Assembly (NCBI RefSeq): GCF_021462225.1
Contig: NC_061818.1
Span: 14,295,276-14,359,275, forward strand
Reading direction: 5' to 3'
Length of the DNA: 64,000 nt
Origin: Girardinichthys multiradiatus
Taxonomy: Eukaryota > Chordata > Actinopteri > Cyprinodontiformes > Goodeidae
Position 1 is the stretch's first letter. Each line of letters starts with the position of its first letter. The position numbers and the translations under genes were made by a program. Below are positions 1 to 12,025 of this stretch, in pieces. The notes beneath the pieces are model-generated. The model made no database searches. It was not told the DNA's origin and saw only the letters and a program-made list of their open reading frames with translations.

Positions 1-1934
1 ATACAGCGTGCAGCACTGCTGTTCTTTGGACTGAGAGATCTAACTTTGCATTGCTGGCAGACGGTGGGTTGCGCCCTTAGCCACTAGCAGCTGATTGCCC
101 CAAATCTCATACTAAGAGTCATAAAACTCTGAGGCGGGAACTCAGTGGAAAAATTCAAGTAATAAAATCGGGACTACAGAGTGGTCAGGCCACAAGGTTC
201 AGACCGCAGTTGCTTTGAATGGAAAAACTTTAAAAGTCCAGCTTCTAACTCCTGGCTGATTTGGGATCAGCCGGACAAAAACACACGCACCTTGCTGATC
301 GCATCTGCGCTGCATGATTAAGCACACTTGCACAGCAAATCAAACACTCAGCATAAAACACTTCAATCAGTATTGCATGCAACAAGTTGATACCTTGGAT
401 CAACTACTGGTGATTCTAAAACACTTTAACTATGTCTCATCCTGCCCATACCTCTAAATGCACCTATCCAATTTAATATAAAAAAAGAAAGAACAAAATT
501 ACTTTGACGTTGATTTCTTCTCTTCACCGGCTGAGGATGTGTAGGTCTGAAGGAGAAAAAAGGGGGAACCAGAGTGACACCCATCCGTGTTCAAATCAAA
601 AACGGTAAACTTCTCATCCGTCCAAAACGGGGAAAATATGAGAAACCGTTGCAGTCGGCTGAATCAACAAGGGAAAACTCCTCTCCTTGGAAATAAAACC
701 TCTGTGGGTTTCCACCTGCTCCGGGTGTGGGTGGGGTCTTCAATCGGTATATGAATCTTCTGACCTTCTTGTATCAGACAGCATTTCAGCTTTCAAGCTC
801 TTCCAGGAATGACCGTGTGGAGGAAAAGTTTGTCTGTCGCTCCAGATATGCCCTCCGTTGCGTCGTCCTGTAAGACACGCTGGAAATGGCAACAAAAGTT
901 TATTTTCCACGAGTTTTATAATCCCAGATGACGTCAGAGCTGAGACATCTGTTGATCTGCGCATGTCAAACTACGCAGCCCAGCTGGTCTATCCCGCCAA
1001 AATGGATGACCTCAACAGCCCTCTGCACAGCAAAAACAGGTCAGATAGATATCAGAACATTTGGGAGGGCAGCAGATCGAGAATTGTTAGCATTTTGAGC
1101 ATTGTGCTTGCAATCACTGGTAAAACTAAACTAATTTTTAAAGATATTGAGTAATGTTGTCTGTATTCACAGAAAAGTGCTTGCCGTGGATTTTCATAGT
1201 GTTAACAGCAGACATTCTAAAAATAAGTTAGGGATGTTTTTTTAAAAGGAGAATAAGCTGAATTTCTCACATGTGGGCTGACCTGCAGCTGTCACAAACA
1301 TGCTTTGTTGTTCCTAAAAGTCTCAAAAACTCCAAAAGCTCACTTCTCACTATTTTCTCAAAACGGTGAAATATTTGTGTTAGTGTGAAGTGTCTGTGCG
1401 GTATCACACTGCATCTGTGTCTCAGAGTTAATCAGTTTGTCATTTGACTGAGAAGGCCCAATCTGTGAAATCCACATGATGTTTAATTGCAGAACAACAT
1501 GCAATGTAAAGAAATTTGTGCCAATGCAAAGAAAAACTGTAATTCTAGTCCACACTTCGGTAGAGAATGCTTCATGTTTATCTGTCTATCTCTATGTGAA
1601 CTGAATATTTCACATATTAATTACATCCAGCATCAGCAAAATCTCTTATGTCAGCACTGCTTATGAAAGCACATACAATGCAGCAGGCAGCAAGATGGTG
1701 TGCAGGCGAGAGTATTCTGACAATGAAAAATCATTTTGATGAGGGAAAACAAAGGCTGCCTCTGAAGCCTTGAAGTTTAACTACTGCTGCTGGATTTTCA
1801 TGTACCTAAAACATGTAAACAATGCCAATCTAAAAAGTATTAGCCATTTTTTATTAAAGCAATGGTTTGTGAGTCAAACACATAGTGGATGAGATTATTA
1901 ACTTTGAATATAATTCTACCAAGACTCTGATAAT
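1..1934. other. No gene recognised
   Basis: Apart from the CRE-bearing CpG-richer block (about 500-1010), I see only unassigned sequence. Short open frames here lack conserved motifs. Confidence 0.5.
929..936. promoter_or_regulatory. Consensus CRE site TGACGTCA in a CpG-richer block
   Basis: A perfect palindromic CREB/ATF site inside a stretch (about 500-1010) with visibly more CG dinucleotides than its surroundings. It could mark a promoter or enhancer within the grin2b intron, but no transcript evidence is available here. A single 8-mer can occur by chance. Confidence 0.35.
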
Positions 1935-2110
1935 ACAATATAGTACTTTGCAAAAGTATGAACCTTATTAACATTTTGTCTCTGACTGTGCATCCACAAA
2001 CATTATGACTTTATTGAGACTTTAGGTGGAAGTAGAAGGGATTTTATTTTTTCCTTACAGATTTAAATGTGAAACATATATTTGGATTCAACCCTCTTAC
2101 TCTGATACTA
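1935..2110 (-). repeat. Remnant of a Tc1-type inverted-repeat end
   Basis: ACTTTGCAAAAGTATGAACC followed by TTAACATTTTGTC resembles the outer inverted repeat of the CAGTGCCTTGCAAAAGTATTC Tc1 family, also seen at 11261 and 28840-29400. About 150 bp of degraded repeat follows, and no transposase sequence is attached. Confidence 0.45.
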
Positions 2111-2586
2111 AATACCACCAATACCTATGAAATTAGTAAACAGATTAAAATCCAGGAATCCAAGGAAAACAGCAGACAGGTCAGAGAAAAGATTGCAGAG
2201 ATATTAAAAGTAGATGGGCAATATGGACTTTAAATTAAATCACAATATTCTGTGGTAAATCTCTCAATGATGATTAAAGTGATAACAAAAAAAGATAGAT
2301 AGCGCTATGACTGATTGTCTCTGCATACAGTGAGAGCCCAAAAACACAAATACAGCTCTCATTCATTATCTATTAGATTACTCCAGTACACCATCTATAT
2401 TTAGTATGGCAACTGTACTGCTTAGCAACAAACAATAATTGATTTTAAGCATGTTTTCAAATGTATTGATATTTATTGATGCTCTTATGGAATCGACTGA
2501 AAAATTTGTGAAATTAACGATCTCTACTCTACCGTTAGTTTTAGTAATGACAAACAATATAATAAAAGCCTATCCCAGGTGTATAG

Positions 2587-2614
2587 CATGGTTAGATTGG
2601 AAAATCTAACCATG
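2587..2614. repeat. Perfect hairpin, 12-bp stem, 4-nt loop
   Basis: CATGGTTAGATT is followed by GGAA and then its exact complement. I see no surrounding repeat boundary or gene. Confidence 0.8.
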
Positions 2615-2925
2615 AGAAGCATTGTTTCATTCATCACTTACCAAACAATGGCTGCCTACACACACTGACAGGGGACGCATCAATCTGAGAAGTAAGTCAA
2701 GTGAAGTCAAGTCAACCTTTTCAGGAAAAAGGCACTCAGAGCACTGTACACGAGGAAAAACATTACAATGACACAGAAAATCAAACACAGAAATAGAAAT
2801 CAAATGACATTAATAATCCTTGGGGGTTTACTGGTAAGAGCTGGTTCTAATCCTATCTTTCTAATAGAGGTAATTCGCTCATTAAGTCCTCTGTGGTAAG
2901 GAATTCATCCAGTGCTTGAAGAAAA

Positions 2926-2952
2926 ATTAATATTAAAAATTTTAATATTAAT
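2926..2952. repeat. Perfect 27-nt AT-rich palindrome
   Basis: A 13-nt arm (ATTAATATTAAAA) is followed by one central A and the exact complement of the arm. It lies at the left edge of the degenerate tandem repeat. Confidence 0.8.
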
Positions 2953-2959
2953 CCTTGAG

Positions 2960-3230
2960 GTCGCTGGTATGAGGCAGCTGTGGTCCCGTCATTTAAATAA
3001 TAATATCATGGGCAGCCACTGAAGTCTAAGTAGAGAAGCTGGGTCACTGGTATAAAATAGTTTTAGTCCAAACTTTTTAAATACTAATAATATTTGGCTT
3101 TCACTGGTATGAAATAGCTGTAGTACAATCCTTCTAAGAAATCTAAAAGTCTCTGGTCATTGGTGTAAAAACAGAGTTAGTCCAAATTTTCAAATACTAA
3201 TAATATTTGCCATTTGCTGATAATCCTTCT
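2960..3230 (+). repeat. Degenerate tandem repeat, period about 110 bp
   Basis: Two alternating motifs recur. One is a CTGGTATRARRYAGYTGTRGT-like block (near 2963, 3103). The other is a GGTRTAAAA...TTAGTCCAAA block followed by AAATACTAATAATATTTG (near 3048 and 3160). TAATCCTTCTGAGAAAT-type sequence recurs near 3130 and 3220. Similarity is imperfect, so the unit has diverged. No coding frame. Confidence 0.55.
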
Positions 3231-3433
3231 GAGAAATGTTTAAATCTATGAAAAGTAATGAAATCACACATTTAGGTAAAGTAAGATAGGAGGAAAAAAA
3301 ATCATATTTCAGGCTCTATTCTTAGCACAATACAGTCTGAAGTAGTACAAAAAACCTCAGCAGGGGTAAGCAACACACACATAAGTAAAGATTTAGCAAG
3401 GGTACGGTGAAATCTTGAGGATGTGAATATATA

Positions 3434-4212
3434 CAGTACACACCAAAGGTTTGAACACACCTTCTCATTCAAAGAGGTTTCTTTATTTTCATAATAATGA
3501 ATATTGTAGCTTTACAATGAAGGCATCAAAACTATGAATTAACACATGTGGAATTATATACTGAACAAAAAAGCATGGAGGAGGAGGTGTGATGGTGTGG
3601 GGGTGCTTTGCTGGTGACACTGTTGGAGATTTACTCAACATTGAAGGCATACTGAACCAGCATGGCTACCACAGCATCTTGCAGCGCCATGCTATTCCAT
3701 CCACTTTGCGTTTAGTTGGACCATCATTTATTTTTCAACAGGACAACGACTCCAAACACACCTCCAGGCTGTGTAAGGGCTATTTGACCAAGAAGGAGAG
3801 TGATGGGGTGCTGCGCCAGATGACCTGGCCTCCACAGTCACCGGACCTGAACCCAATCAAGATGGTTTGGGGTGAGCTGGACCACAGAGTGAAGGCAAAA
3901 GGGCCAACAAGTGCTAAGCATCTCTGGGAACTCCTTCAAGACTGTTGGATAACCATTTCAGGTGACTACCTCTTGAAGCTCATCAACAGAATGCCAAGAG
4001 TGTGCGTAGCAGTAATCAAAGCAAAAGGAGGCTACTTTGAAGAACCTAGAATATAAGACATATTTTCAGTTGTTTCACACTTTTTTGTTCAGTATATAAT
4101 TCCACATGTGTTAATTCATAGTTTTGATGCCTTCAGCGTGAAGCTACAATATTCATAGTCATGAAAATAAGGACAACTCTTTGAATGATGTCCAAACTTT
4201 TGGTCTGTACTG
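3434..4212 (+). mobile_element. Internally deleted Intruder-type (DD38E) Tc1/mariner element
   Basis: Both ends are the same terminal inverted repeat as the longer element at 60986-62613 (outer CAGTACA, TTTGRACACACCTTCTC). TA dinucleotides at 3432-3433 and 4213-4214 match the TA target duplication of Tc1/mariner. The left inverted repeat runs straight into the middle of the transposase at about 3572, so the 5' half of the gene is missing. The break falls at a short AAG shared by both joined sequences. Length is 779 bp against 1628 bp for the longer copy. Confidence 0.9.
3571..4056 (+). pseudogene. Truncated Intruder-type transposase, catalytic Glu replaced by Lys
   Basis: This is the C-terminal half of a DDE transposase, which would cut and paste the element at TA sites. 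It begins at KHGGGG-VMVWGCF, so the DNA-binding helix-turn-helix and first catalytic Asp are deleted. The second Asp is present in FQQDND. The third acidic residue, which should be Glu in SPDLNPIE, is Lys (SPDLNPIK, near 3860). The rest is colinear with the copy at 61149-62207, ending EEPRI then TAA-type stop. It cannot be functional, having lost two of three catalytic residues. Confidence 0.88.
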
Positions 4213-4619
4213 TAAGTCTGAGTGTGTTTGCAAGAATTTTACTGACAACACTGATAGAAACGCCATTGACTAAAACCATAATTAACAAGTTTGGAGGATA
4301 TGCAAAGCAAGGCTCTGAGAAAAATACAGACAAAAAGCAGAAGCAGGGATCAGCAGGGAGGGAGGGAGAGAAAACATGTGTCTTCGACCGAGAGCAAGAA
4401 AAAAAAAAAGTAGCCAAGAAAGGCATGTTAACTGTGGTGGAATGGCAGAGATCAACAGTTCAGGAGGGAAAATAATGACAATACAGCTACTACTCATGCA
4501 CTCCACACATTTGGACTTTTTGGAGAGAAAGACAAAAGCTATTCTTGAATGAAAACCATAAGAAGTCAGGTTTACGGTTTGCCACAAGCCATATAAGGGA
4601 CGCAACAAACCTGTAGAAG

Positions 4620-5210
4620 AAGGTGTTCAGGTCAGGTGAGACCAGAAGGAAACCGTGAAACATAGTGGCGGCAGTATCATGCTGTGTGATGCTTTACTTC
4701 ATTGAAAAAGAAGCTGGACAGAGTTGATGGAAAGAAAAGCTGTGACAGAGACTGCAAAATACTTTTGAGACTTGGACAGGGGGTTAGCTTGCAGCAGTAC
4801 AACTGCTCTGAACAGCCAGAGCAATGATGTAATGGTTCAAATGAAAGCATATTCCTGAATCATTGATGTTCACAGCTGATGTTCTCTATTCAATCTGACA
4901 AAAGGATTTAGCACAGAAGAATGTGTAAAATATTCAGCCTTAATTTGTGCAAAGATGGTAAAGACATACTCCCAAAGGACTTGTAGCAGCAGGTGATTCT
5001 ACAAAGTATTATCTGAGGTGGGCTGCATACAAATAGAGCACTTTCAAATTTTTATTTTGTAAAATTGAAAAGTAAGAAAACCACCAACATCACCTTTCAT
5101 TTCACATTTATGCATTGCATTGTGTAGGTCTATCACATACATTTCATCCAAAATACAATGAAGTTTGTGACAAAATTTGAGAAAGTTCAAGCAGTATGAA
5201 GGAACTGCAA
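4620..5210 (+). mobile_element. Decayed 3' half of a Tc1-like element
   Basis: Degraded plus-strand copy of the fish Tc1 family whose ends read CAGTGCCTTGCAAAAGTATTC. Recognisable pieces are GTGAAACATAGTGGCGGCAG (the GGG-S-(I/V)M region of the transposase), CCCAAAGGACTTGTAGCAGC and TTCTACAAAGTATT near the C-terminus, then the TIR-proximal GTGTAGGTCTATCACATA and the GAGAAAGTTCAAGCAGTATGAA end. It has many indels and no open frame. The left boundary is approximate. Confidence 0.7.
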
Positions 5211-8200
5211 GGAAGTGTGTACTAGTTATTGAGGCAACAACAACAAAAACATCTCAAAGGTAGCATGTCTGGTGTTTCCTAAATATTTCTCTTAAGTTAA
5301 TAAATCTTCTGGGTCCAACATAGTTAATTAGCTCCTCTATTCGTAGAAAACACTGACCTATTTGTCCCATGTTTATGGTATTCCTGCAGAGAAGGAACAA
5401 TTTTGGCTTCGCATGCCAGATTGTTGAAAACAATGTCATAGACTTACTGCTGACTTATCCTATAGAACTTATCACTTCACACAGTTGCATAACAGTCAAT
5501 GGCTTTATGGTTCCTGTTCTGCTCCCTGTGGTAAAAAAAACATATTTCACAATGTGGTCACGTCATCTTGATAACGACTTTTATACAAAGTGCTTTCATA
5601 AAAAGTGGATGAAACATTTCCACTCTCCTCACCGAACCTTTGAGTGCACATAGAAAAATTGATTTACAACCCCTTCAGTTGAAGAGAAGCGAGAAATTTG
5701 TTCACATCAAAATCCACTGGACACAACACTTTATTTTCGGCAATTTCTGGGTATCATGCTAACTATTCTAGATACCTCCATTACAGTAAGCCATACATAA
5801 TATAGATTCAGTGTCTCATTTCAGTTTTTTTAAAGTAATGCTGCTTTGTCATCACATGGGTCAGGTGCCAAAAGGATCCATATTTAGCAGTGGTTTTTGG
5901 AAGCTGCTCTGCGTTACAGGGTTCAATTACTGGGATAAAAATGCAGAATACAGTACAGTATGATGTGCATTTCCCTTCAGGTGCAGCAGTACTTATACCT
6001 ATAGTTCTTATAGCAACGTAATAAACTGGCTTCATGCACCATCTCCGTGTTTGTCTACCAAAGTAATCATAAATCAAAGAACAGTAAAGAAAACTGCAGG
6101 GACGGCACGAGCTGTGACCCAAAAATGCCATAAACCACAATGTAATGCTTATTGATGTCAGTTAATATAGCAGAGGATTGTGTGGGCACAGATGATGTCC
6201 TGGTACAAAGATTTCTGTTTATCACCATGTTGTTTTGTGTGAAAAAGCCCCCATCAGCACACCAGTACCTCTCCAATAAAAGTCTATTAGGTCAGTTTGA
6301 CTTTGCTCATGCAAATTAGCCTTTAGAGGATAAAAGGGGAGACAGAGAAGACCCTGACACAAGTCTGATATGACGAAAAACATGTCAGAATAAATGCATA
6401 AATGATCAATAGGGGTAAGGGTTGATAAAGATCTCTAATTGTGATGAAGGTAATTGGAATTAACAACCGTATAAACAAGCTAAATAACTTGCACAATAAT
6501 GTAAAACTTTATAAACCTTAAAACATATATTCAACTTTATTCATCTTGAGCCACAAAAGCTATGGACATGTGAAAAAAGGATAACTTGTCAAGCTTTAGA
6601 AATATTTGCATGCATTTTCTTATTTCATCATGTTTACAAAACCCACAATACATTTTATGTTTTGGTATTAGTGAAAAAAAGCTTCAAATTGTAAAAATAA
6701 GCTAAATAATATAGATTATTGGGTATCTTAGGGCGGTTACATATAAGTAAAATTGATAAAGGCAGCCACTAGTTAAACAATAATACACATAATTTGCATC
6801 CCACAAATAAACGAACAAAGAGAACAACAGTTTGCAGCAATGATGTCATAACAATCCTTCTTAAACATGTGCTATACTATGCCGACTCTCTGTCTGCACT
6901 GTTGAAGAACTAATTTGACATCCTTCAACTGATGTCAGTCTGACCTATTTTTTGATTAATTCAGCTGAGATATTTGACCAGTTGGGGGCAGTAATAGACT
7001 GTGTATTGACCATTGAACCGTCATCTGTAGGAACACTGTAAATCCTTTATCGAAATACACACACACTGTCTAAAATGGGATGGGATCTTAAGTGCATCAC
7101 CTACTTCATGAACATGAACAGATAATGTTTAACAAATGTGTCAAGATAGGAAAAAGTGTGACAGACGTTTTAGTCAGAGATTTCATGTATACACTTTAGT
7201 ATAGTGACGTAAAGCATGAGACTCTATGTTATAGGTGTGAATATTGGAATTATAAATTTTTTACATTCTACTTCAGAATGTAAGTCTTCTATCATAATTG
7301 TATTTGCTTTAGTTTCTTTGGGAAGTATATTTAGATCTTTTTCTTTAACGGGGACATATCATGCTTTTAAATCTTTCTTTTTCACACTTAAATCATTCAG
7401 TTGTGGTCTATATAAAAGGGAACCGCAATGCTTTGGTCTGAATTTCTTGTTATTGTAGCTCCACAGGCTATTACCCCTGTTCTGAGGTGCGTCTGAGAGC
7501 AACTCGTTTCGGTGTGGTCTCTTTAAATGCTGTTGAGGCACTTCACACCCCGCCCTCCTTGAGGTCACAGAGCATTCCACTCCACCCCGTTCTGACATTT
7601 TTGTAGTCTGATAACTGAGATACAATTATCTAACTGTTTATGTAATAATACTATTTAAAACATGTGTAATCCAGATGAATAAATAAAATAAAGCAATCTG
7701 AATTTAATGATTAAATAAATAATAAAACAAAGTTTAGAAATAATATGCAGTGAATGATAACACAAAAAATATTTTAAATAGAATATTTTGATCATAAATG
7801 CAAGATATGTTTTTCAAATGTGTACTGTCCCTTTAAATCCGAGCAGTGGCAGGAGCCAATAAGAATGAGATAGCTCTATAGCAGCATGGAAATAAAACAA
7901 TGATCGAGAAGAAGAGTGTTCATGTAAAAAGTAAAATGTCTAACCAGTGAGCCAAGAAAAGAAATTGTAAATAACTTAAAGATAAGTTTGAAGAAATTTA
8001 GAAGTTTTTTTGTGTTAATTTGAGTTAACAACGCCAGACTGTGGTTGTTTCCACCCGTTTTGTGGAGTTATCCTGGATTTTGGACAGTTGCGTGTCAAGC
8101 ACAAGGCAGCTTCAAGGACTAAAGAGAGGAAAACCTGAAATGGCGAGCCACCCATGGAAACATCCTAGTGAACGTAATGGCAGAAAAACGCCTCTGCATC

Positions 8201-8829
8201 CCCACTAAACACTTTCAAGCTGCGTGAGGACCTGAAAGAGCTTTTCTGGTCCGGAAAGCGGAGTGAGCTGTGGAGTCGCGGTAAGAGTGAGGTGGTCACC
8301 CAGCGGTTGCATACCACACCCGGATTTTCAGAAAGATGCAAGTACCGAAAGACAAATTTCACCTGTCTGATGGAGTTGTCATTAAAAAATTGTTAATTGA
8401 CCATATAGACTGATATGTGTATTTTCGTTTTTTGAATGCCCTTGCTAATGTGTTAAGATGTTGTAAGGTGAAACAGTTATACTGAACTCATAAAGTAAAC
8501 GAGTTTGTGGATTAAAATATCAAAGTTAATGCTCACTGGTTGGTCTTTTTGGTTTGATTTGTTTTTTTTTTTATTTTATTTTACTTCATTTTATTTCCTA
8601 AGAGTGAACTAGAGTCACATAAGAGGTTAATTGGATTTATTTTGGTTATTTGATTTAAATGCATCCTGCTACCAATTGTTGGTTACATGTTCCTTTTTAT
8701 TTCTATTTTCTAAATTTAACAAGCCTGCATTTAAAATTTGTCTTGGTCTGTGGTGTGGATGGTTGTTGATTAGCTACGTTTCCTGCTCCCACAAACAGAG
8801 AACCTGGTCTTACCTCACTGCCACGTATA
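5211..8829. other. No gene recognised; AT-rich, possible repeat debris
   Basis: No protein motif or RNA gene seen. A block near 7340-7600 (GGGGACATATCATGCTTTTA, then TATATAAAAGGG at about 7410) has the look of an interspersed fish repeat, but I cannot define its borders. Confidence 0.45.
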
Positions 8830-10429
8830 CAGGTCCTTCTCCAAAAATTAGCATATTGTGATAAAGTTCATTATTTTCCATAATGTAATGATGAAAATTT
8901 AACATTCATATATTTTAGATTCATTGCACACTAACTGAAATATTTCAGGTATTTTATTGTCTTAATACGGATGATTTTGGCATACAGCTCATGAAAACCC
9001 AAAATTCCTATCTCACAAAATTAGCATATCATTAAAAGGGTCTCTAAACGAGCTATGAATCTAATCATCTGAATCAACGAGTTAACTCTAAACACATGCA
9101 AAAGATTCCTGAGGCCTTTAAAACTCCCAGCCTGGTTCATCACTCAAAACCCCAATCATGGGTAAGACTGCCGACCTGACTGCTGTCCAGAAGGCCACTA
9201 TTGACACCCTCAAGCAAGAGGGTAAGACACAGAAAGACATTTCTGAACGAATAGGCTGTTCCCAGAGTGCTGTATCAAGGCACCTCAGTGGGAAGGAAAA
9301 AGTGTGGCAGAAAACGCTGCACAACGAGAAGAGGTGACCGGACCCCTGAGGAAGATTGTGGAGAAGGGCCGATTCCAGACCTTGGGAGACCTGCGGAAGC
9401 AGTGGACTGAGTCTGGAGTAGAAACATCCAGAGCCACCGTGCACAGGAGTGTGCAGGAAATGGGCTACAGGTGCCGCATTCCCCAGGTCAAGCCACTTTT
9501 GAACCAGAAACAGCGGCAGAAGCGCCTGACCTGGGCTACAGAGAAGCAGCACTGGACTGTTGCTCAGTGGTCCAAAGTACTTTTTTCGGATGAAAGCAAA
9601 TTCTGCATGTCATTCGGAAATCAAGGTGCCAGAGTCTGGAGGAAGACTGGGGAGAAGGAAATGCCAAAATGCCAGAAGTCCAGTGTCAAGTACCCACAGT
9701 CAGTGATGGTCTGGGGTGCCGTGTCAGCTGCTGGTGTTGGTCCACTGTGTTTTATCAAGGGCAGGGTCAATGCAGCTAGCTATCAGGAGATTTTGGAGCA
9801 CTTCATGCTTCCATCTGCTGAAAAGCTTTATGGAGATGAAGATTTCATTTTTCAGCACGACCTGGCACCTGCTCACAGTGCCAAAACCACTGGTAAATGG
9901 TTTACTGACCATGGTATCACTGTGCTCAATTGGCCTGCCAACTCTCCTGACCTGAACCCCATAGAGAATCTGTGGGATATTGTGAAGAGAACGTTGAGAG
10001 ACTCAAGACCCAACACTCTGGATGAGCTAAAGGCCGCTATCGAAGCATCCTGGGCCTCCATAAGACCTCAGCAGTGTCACAGGCTGATTGCCTCCATGCC
10101 ACGCCGCATTGAAGCAGTCATTTCTGCCAAAGGATTCCCGACCACGTATTGAGTGCATAACTGTACATGATTATTTGAAGGTTGACGTTTTTTGTATTAA
10201 AAACACTTTTCTTTTATTGGTCGGATGAAATATGCTAATTTTGTGAGATAGGAATTTTGGGTTTTCATGAGCTGTTTGCCAAAATCATCTGTATTAAGAC
10301 AATAAAAGACCTGAAATATTTCAGTTAGTGTGCAATGAATCTAAAATATATGAATGTTAAATTTTCATCATTACATTATGGAAAATAATGAACTTTATCA
10401 CAATATGCTAATATTTTGAGAAGGACCTG
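8830..10429 (+). mobile_element. Tc1 (DD34E) transposon, full length but with a broken transposase
   Basis: 1600 bp flanked by TA (8828-8829 and 10430-10431). Inverted repeats of about 205 bp begin CAGGTCCTTCTC; inner parts include ATTAGCATATTGTGATAAAG. Nearly identical along its length to the element at 44799-46408 and 10 bp shorter, which the 11-nt loss and 1-nt gain in the transposase account for. Confidence 0.95.
9158..10152 (+). pseudogene. Frameshifted Tc1 transposase (DD34E)
   Basis: Starts with the family ATG (MGKTADLTAV). Relative to the intact sister at 45127-46131 it has lost 11 nt just after HLSGK (about 9293) and gained one C at about 9345. The first frame therefore stops at TGA 9335-9337 (codon 60). 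The rest of the protein is open in another frame to 10152. The catalytic motifs remain there: SDESK, FQHDLAPAH and NSPDLNPIEN. The shift destroys the basic linker between the DNA-binding and catalytic domains. A frame beginning at GTG 9304 is only the downstream part, not a separate gene. Confidence 0.93.
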
Positions 10430-10431
10430 TA

Positions 10432-11258
10432 TTTTCAGACATAGAAGCATGCTTGATGATGGCTGGTGCAAAGATAAGGACAATGAGCCTTAGGAATCCA
10501 GGATGTGCTGGCAGTCAAGGTCTCTATCCTCCACTCTAAGTGTCCTCAGAGTAGACACCATGCATCCTGGAGGTGTTTTTCTTCATTTCACAGTATTGTC
10601 TGTTTGTCCTGTCTGACTCATATATCTATGTACTTTATCTTCACATGTGTTTCTGCAGTGCTGGAGGCCGGGCAGACTGCCCCGTCGACCAATGCGTGAG
10701 GTTGCTGTGGGTAAATGCACACACCTGGGGAGGGGGAGAGTGGGGAGTGAAGGTGTAAGAGGTTGTGGTGTTTGCTGCAATTTAGCTGAACAAATGAGGG
10801 GAGGGGTAGCATTTACATTCATCACAGGGGCTCACTGCCTCAACTCAGATGCCGTGTGAAAGAAAGGAGAACAGAGCATCTGAGATACAAAAAAAAACAT
10901 ACATACAACAGGAGAGATGCAACCAGACAGAATGGGGTTGAGCACAGAAATCTTTTCTCTGTTTCTTGATTCTTTTTTTAACTCAAGGAATGTTTTCCTA
11001 GTTAAGAACCTAAAAACAAGATGCTTCATTTACAAAAAAGTAAGCAAATATGAGGGTTGTTTTATGTGTAATGACATCAGGTATAAACAAACAATGCAGT
11101 TGCCAGATTGCTCTAGAAGAATAAAAACTGCTGAGAAAGTTATTCCAGTGGCTTCATTGTGTTAGAATACACACAAAAAAGTGAAAACTGTTCTCTTACA
11201 TTTAAGATTTATGATCCAACATAGGTGCTTAAATTATGAAGACTGGGAAAGGACAATA
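10432..11258. other. No gene recognised
   Basis: Short open frames only, with no conserved motifs or repeat ends. Confidence 0.5.
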
Positions 11259-11260
11259 TA

Positions 11261-11590
11261 CAGTGCCTTGCAAAAGTATTCATACCTGTTGAACTTTTTC
11301 ATATTCCCAGTATAAACTTAAGCGTATTTTATTGGGTTCATAGGGGATAGGCCTAACAAAGTCAACCAAAACATGGAGGTGGAAGGAAAAGGGTACACGG
11401 TTTTCACAAATAAAAATCTGCCTGCATTTGTTTAAGTCCAGTCGATGTCAAACCACCTTTCACTGCAATTGCAGCTGCAAGTCTTTTAGGATATACATAT
11501 TTTCAGTATTGCCCTGCAGTTAGCTCCATCCATCTTGCCATCAACTCTGGATAGCCACTCTTCCTTACAGGTTAGATTTGGGGACTTTAT
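11261..11590 (-). mobile_element. Internally deleted Tc1-like element (CAGTGCCTTGCAAAAG family)
   Basis: Starts after TA (11259-11260) with CAGTGCCTTGCAAAAGTATT. On the minus strand the transposase C-terminal sequence is recognisable (AAAAGACTTGCAGCTGCAAT). It is joined through a deletion to an upstream part of the gene (CAGAGTTGATGGCAAGATGG). The far end is not clear, so the 11590 boundary is approximate. No open frame. Confidence 0.65.
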
Positions 11591-11784
11591 GACTAAACGT
11601 TTACATGTCATTAGATTCTTCCACTTGAGCTGTGGATCTCTGCAGCTCCTCTGGAGGTTACAATGACCCCTGTGAGCACCTCTCTAATTAATTCTCTTTC
11701 TGCATGGCCTGTCAATTTAGATGGACTAGGTGGAATAGGTAAGGGGTGTGTGCACGTGTGTGTGTGCGCGCGTGTGTGTAAATA

Positions 11785-12025
11785 GACTGAACTTATATAG
11801 CGCTTTTCCAGTCATACAGACCACTCAAAGCACTTTACACTAGAGCCACATTCACCCAATTGCACTCAGACACACATTCATACACCGATACGCAGATCGG
11901 TAGGCAACTTGAGGTTAAGTGCCTTGCCCAGGGGCACATCAACCTATGGCAGGAGGAAGCTGGAATCGAACCCACAACCTTCTGATTGCAAGACGACTAC
12001 TCTTCCTACTGAGCCACAGTCGCCG
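11785..12025 (-). repeat. tRNA-derived SINE, minus strand
   Basis: Reading the minus strand, a tRNA-like head has an A-box-like TGGCTCAGTAGG (about 12004-12016) and a B box GGGTTCGATTCC (11962-11973). The body ends near ACTTATATAGCGCTTTTCC (plus strand). Internal polymerase III promoter boxes in this order are diagnostic of tRNA-derived SINEs. A purine-pyrimidine GTGT run flanks the left end. Confidence 0.7.

Noticed and set aside
858..1154. 98-codon frame across the CRE block
   Set aside because: No recognisable domain. It could be exonic, but nothing in the sequence supports this.
4133..4608. Hydrophobic open frames near 4133-4608
   Set aside because: Overlap a transposon end and a purine-rich tract, with no conserved motif or splice logic.
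5369..5653. 94-codon frame
   Set aside because: No motif, ordinary intron-like composition, no flanking splice signals that decide a frame.
9304..10152. Separate gene starting at GTG 9304
   Set aside because: It is the downstream part of the frameshifted Tc1 transposase; the family start is at 9158.
11962..12018. Functional tRNA gene on the minus strand
   Set aside because: A and B boxes are present but stems do not pair convincingly and a SINE body follows.
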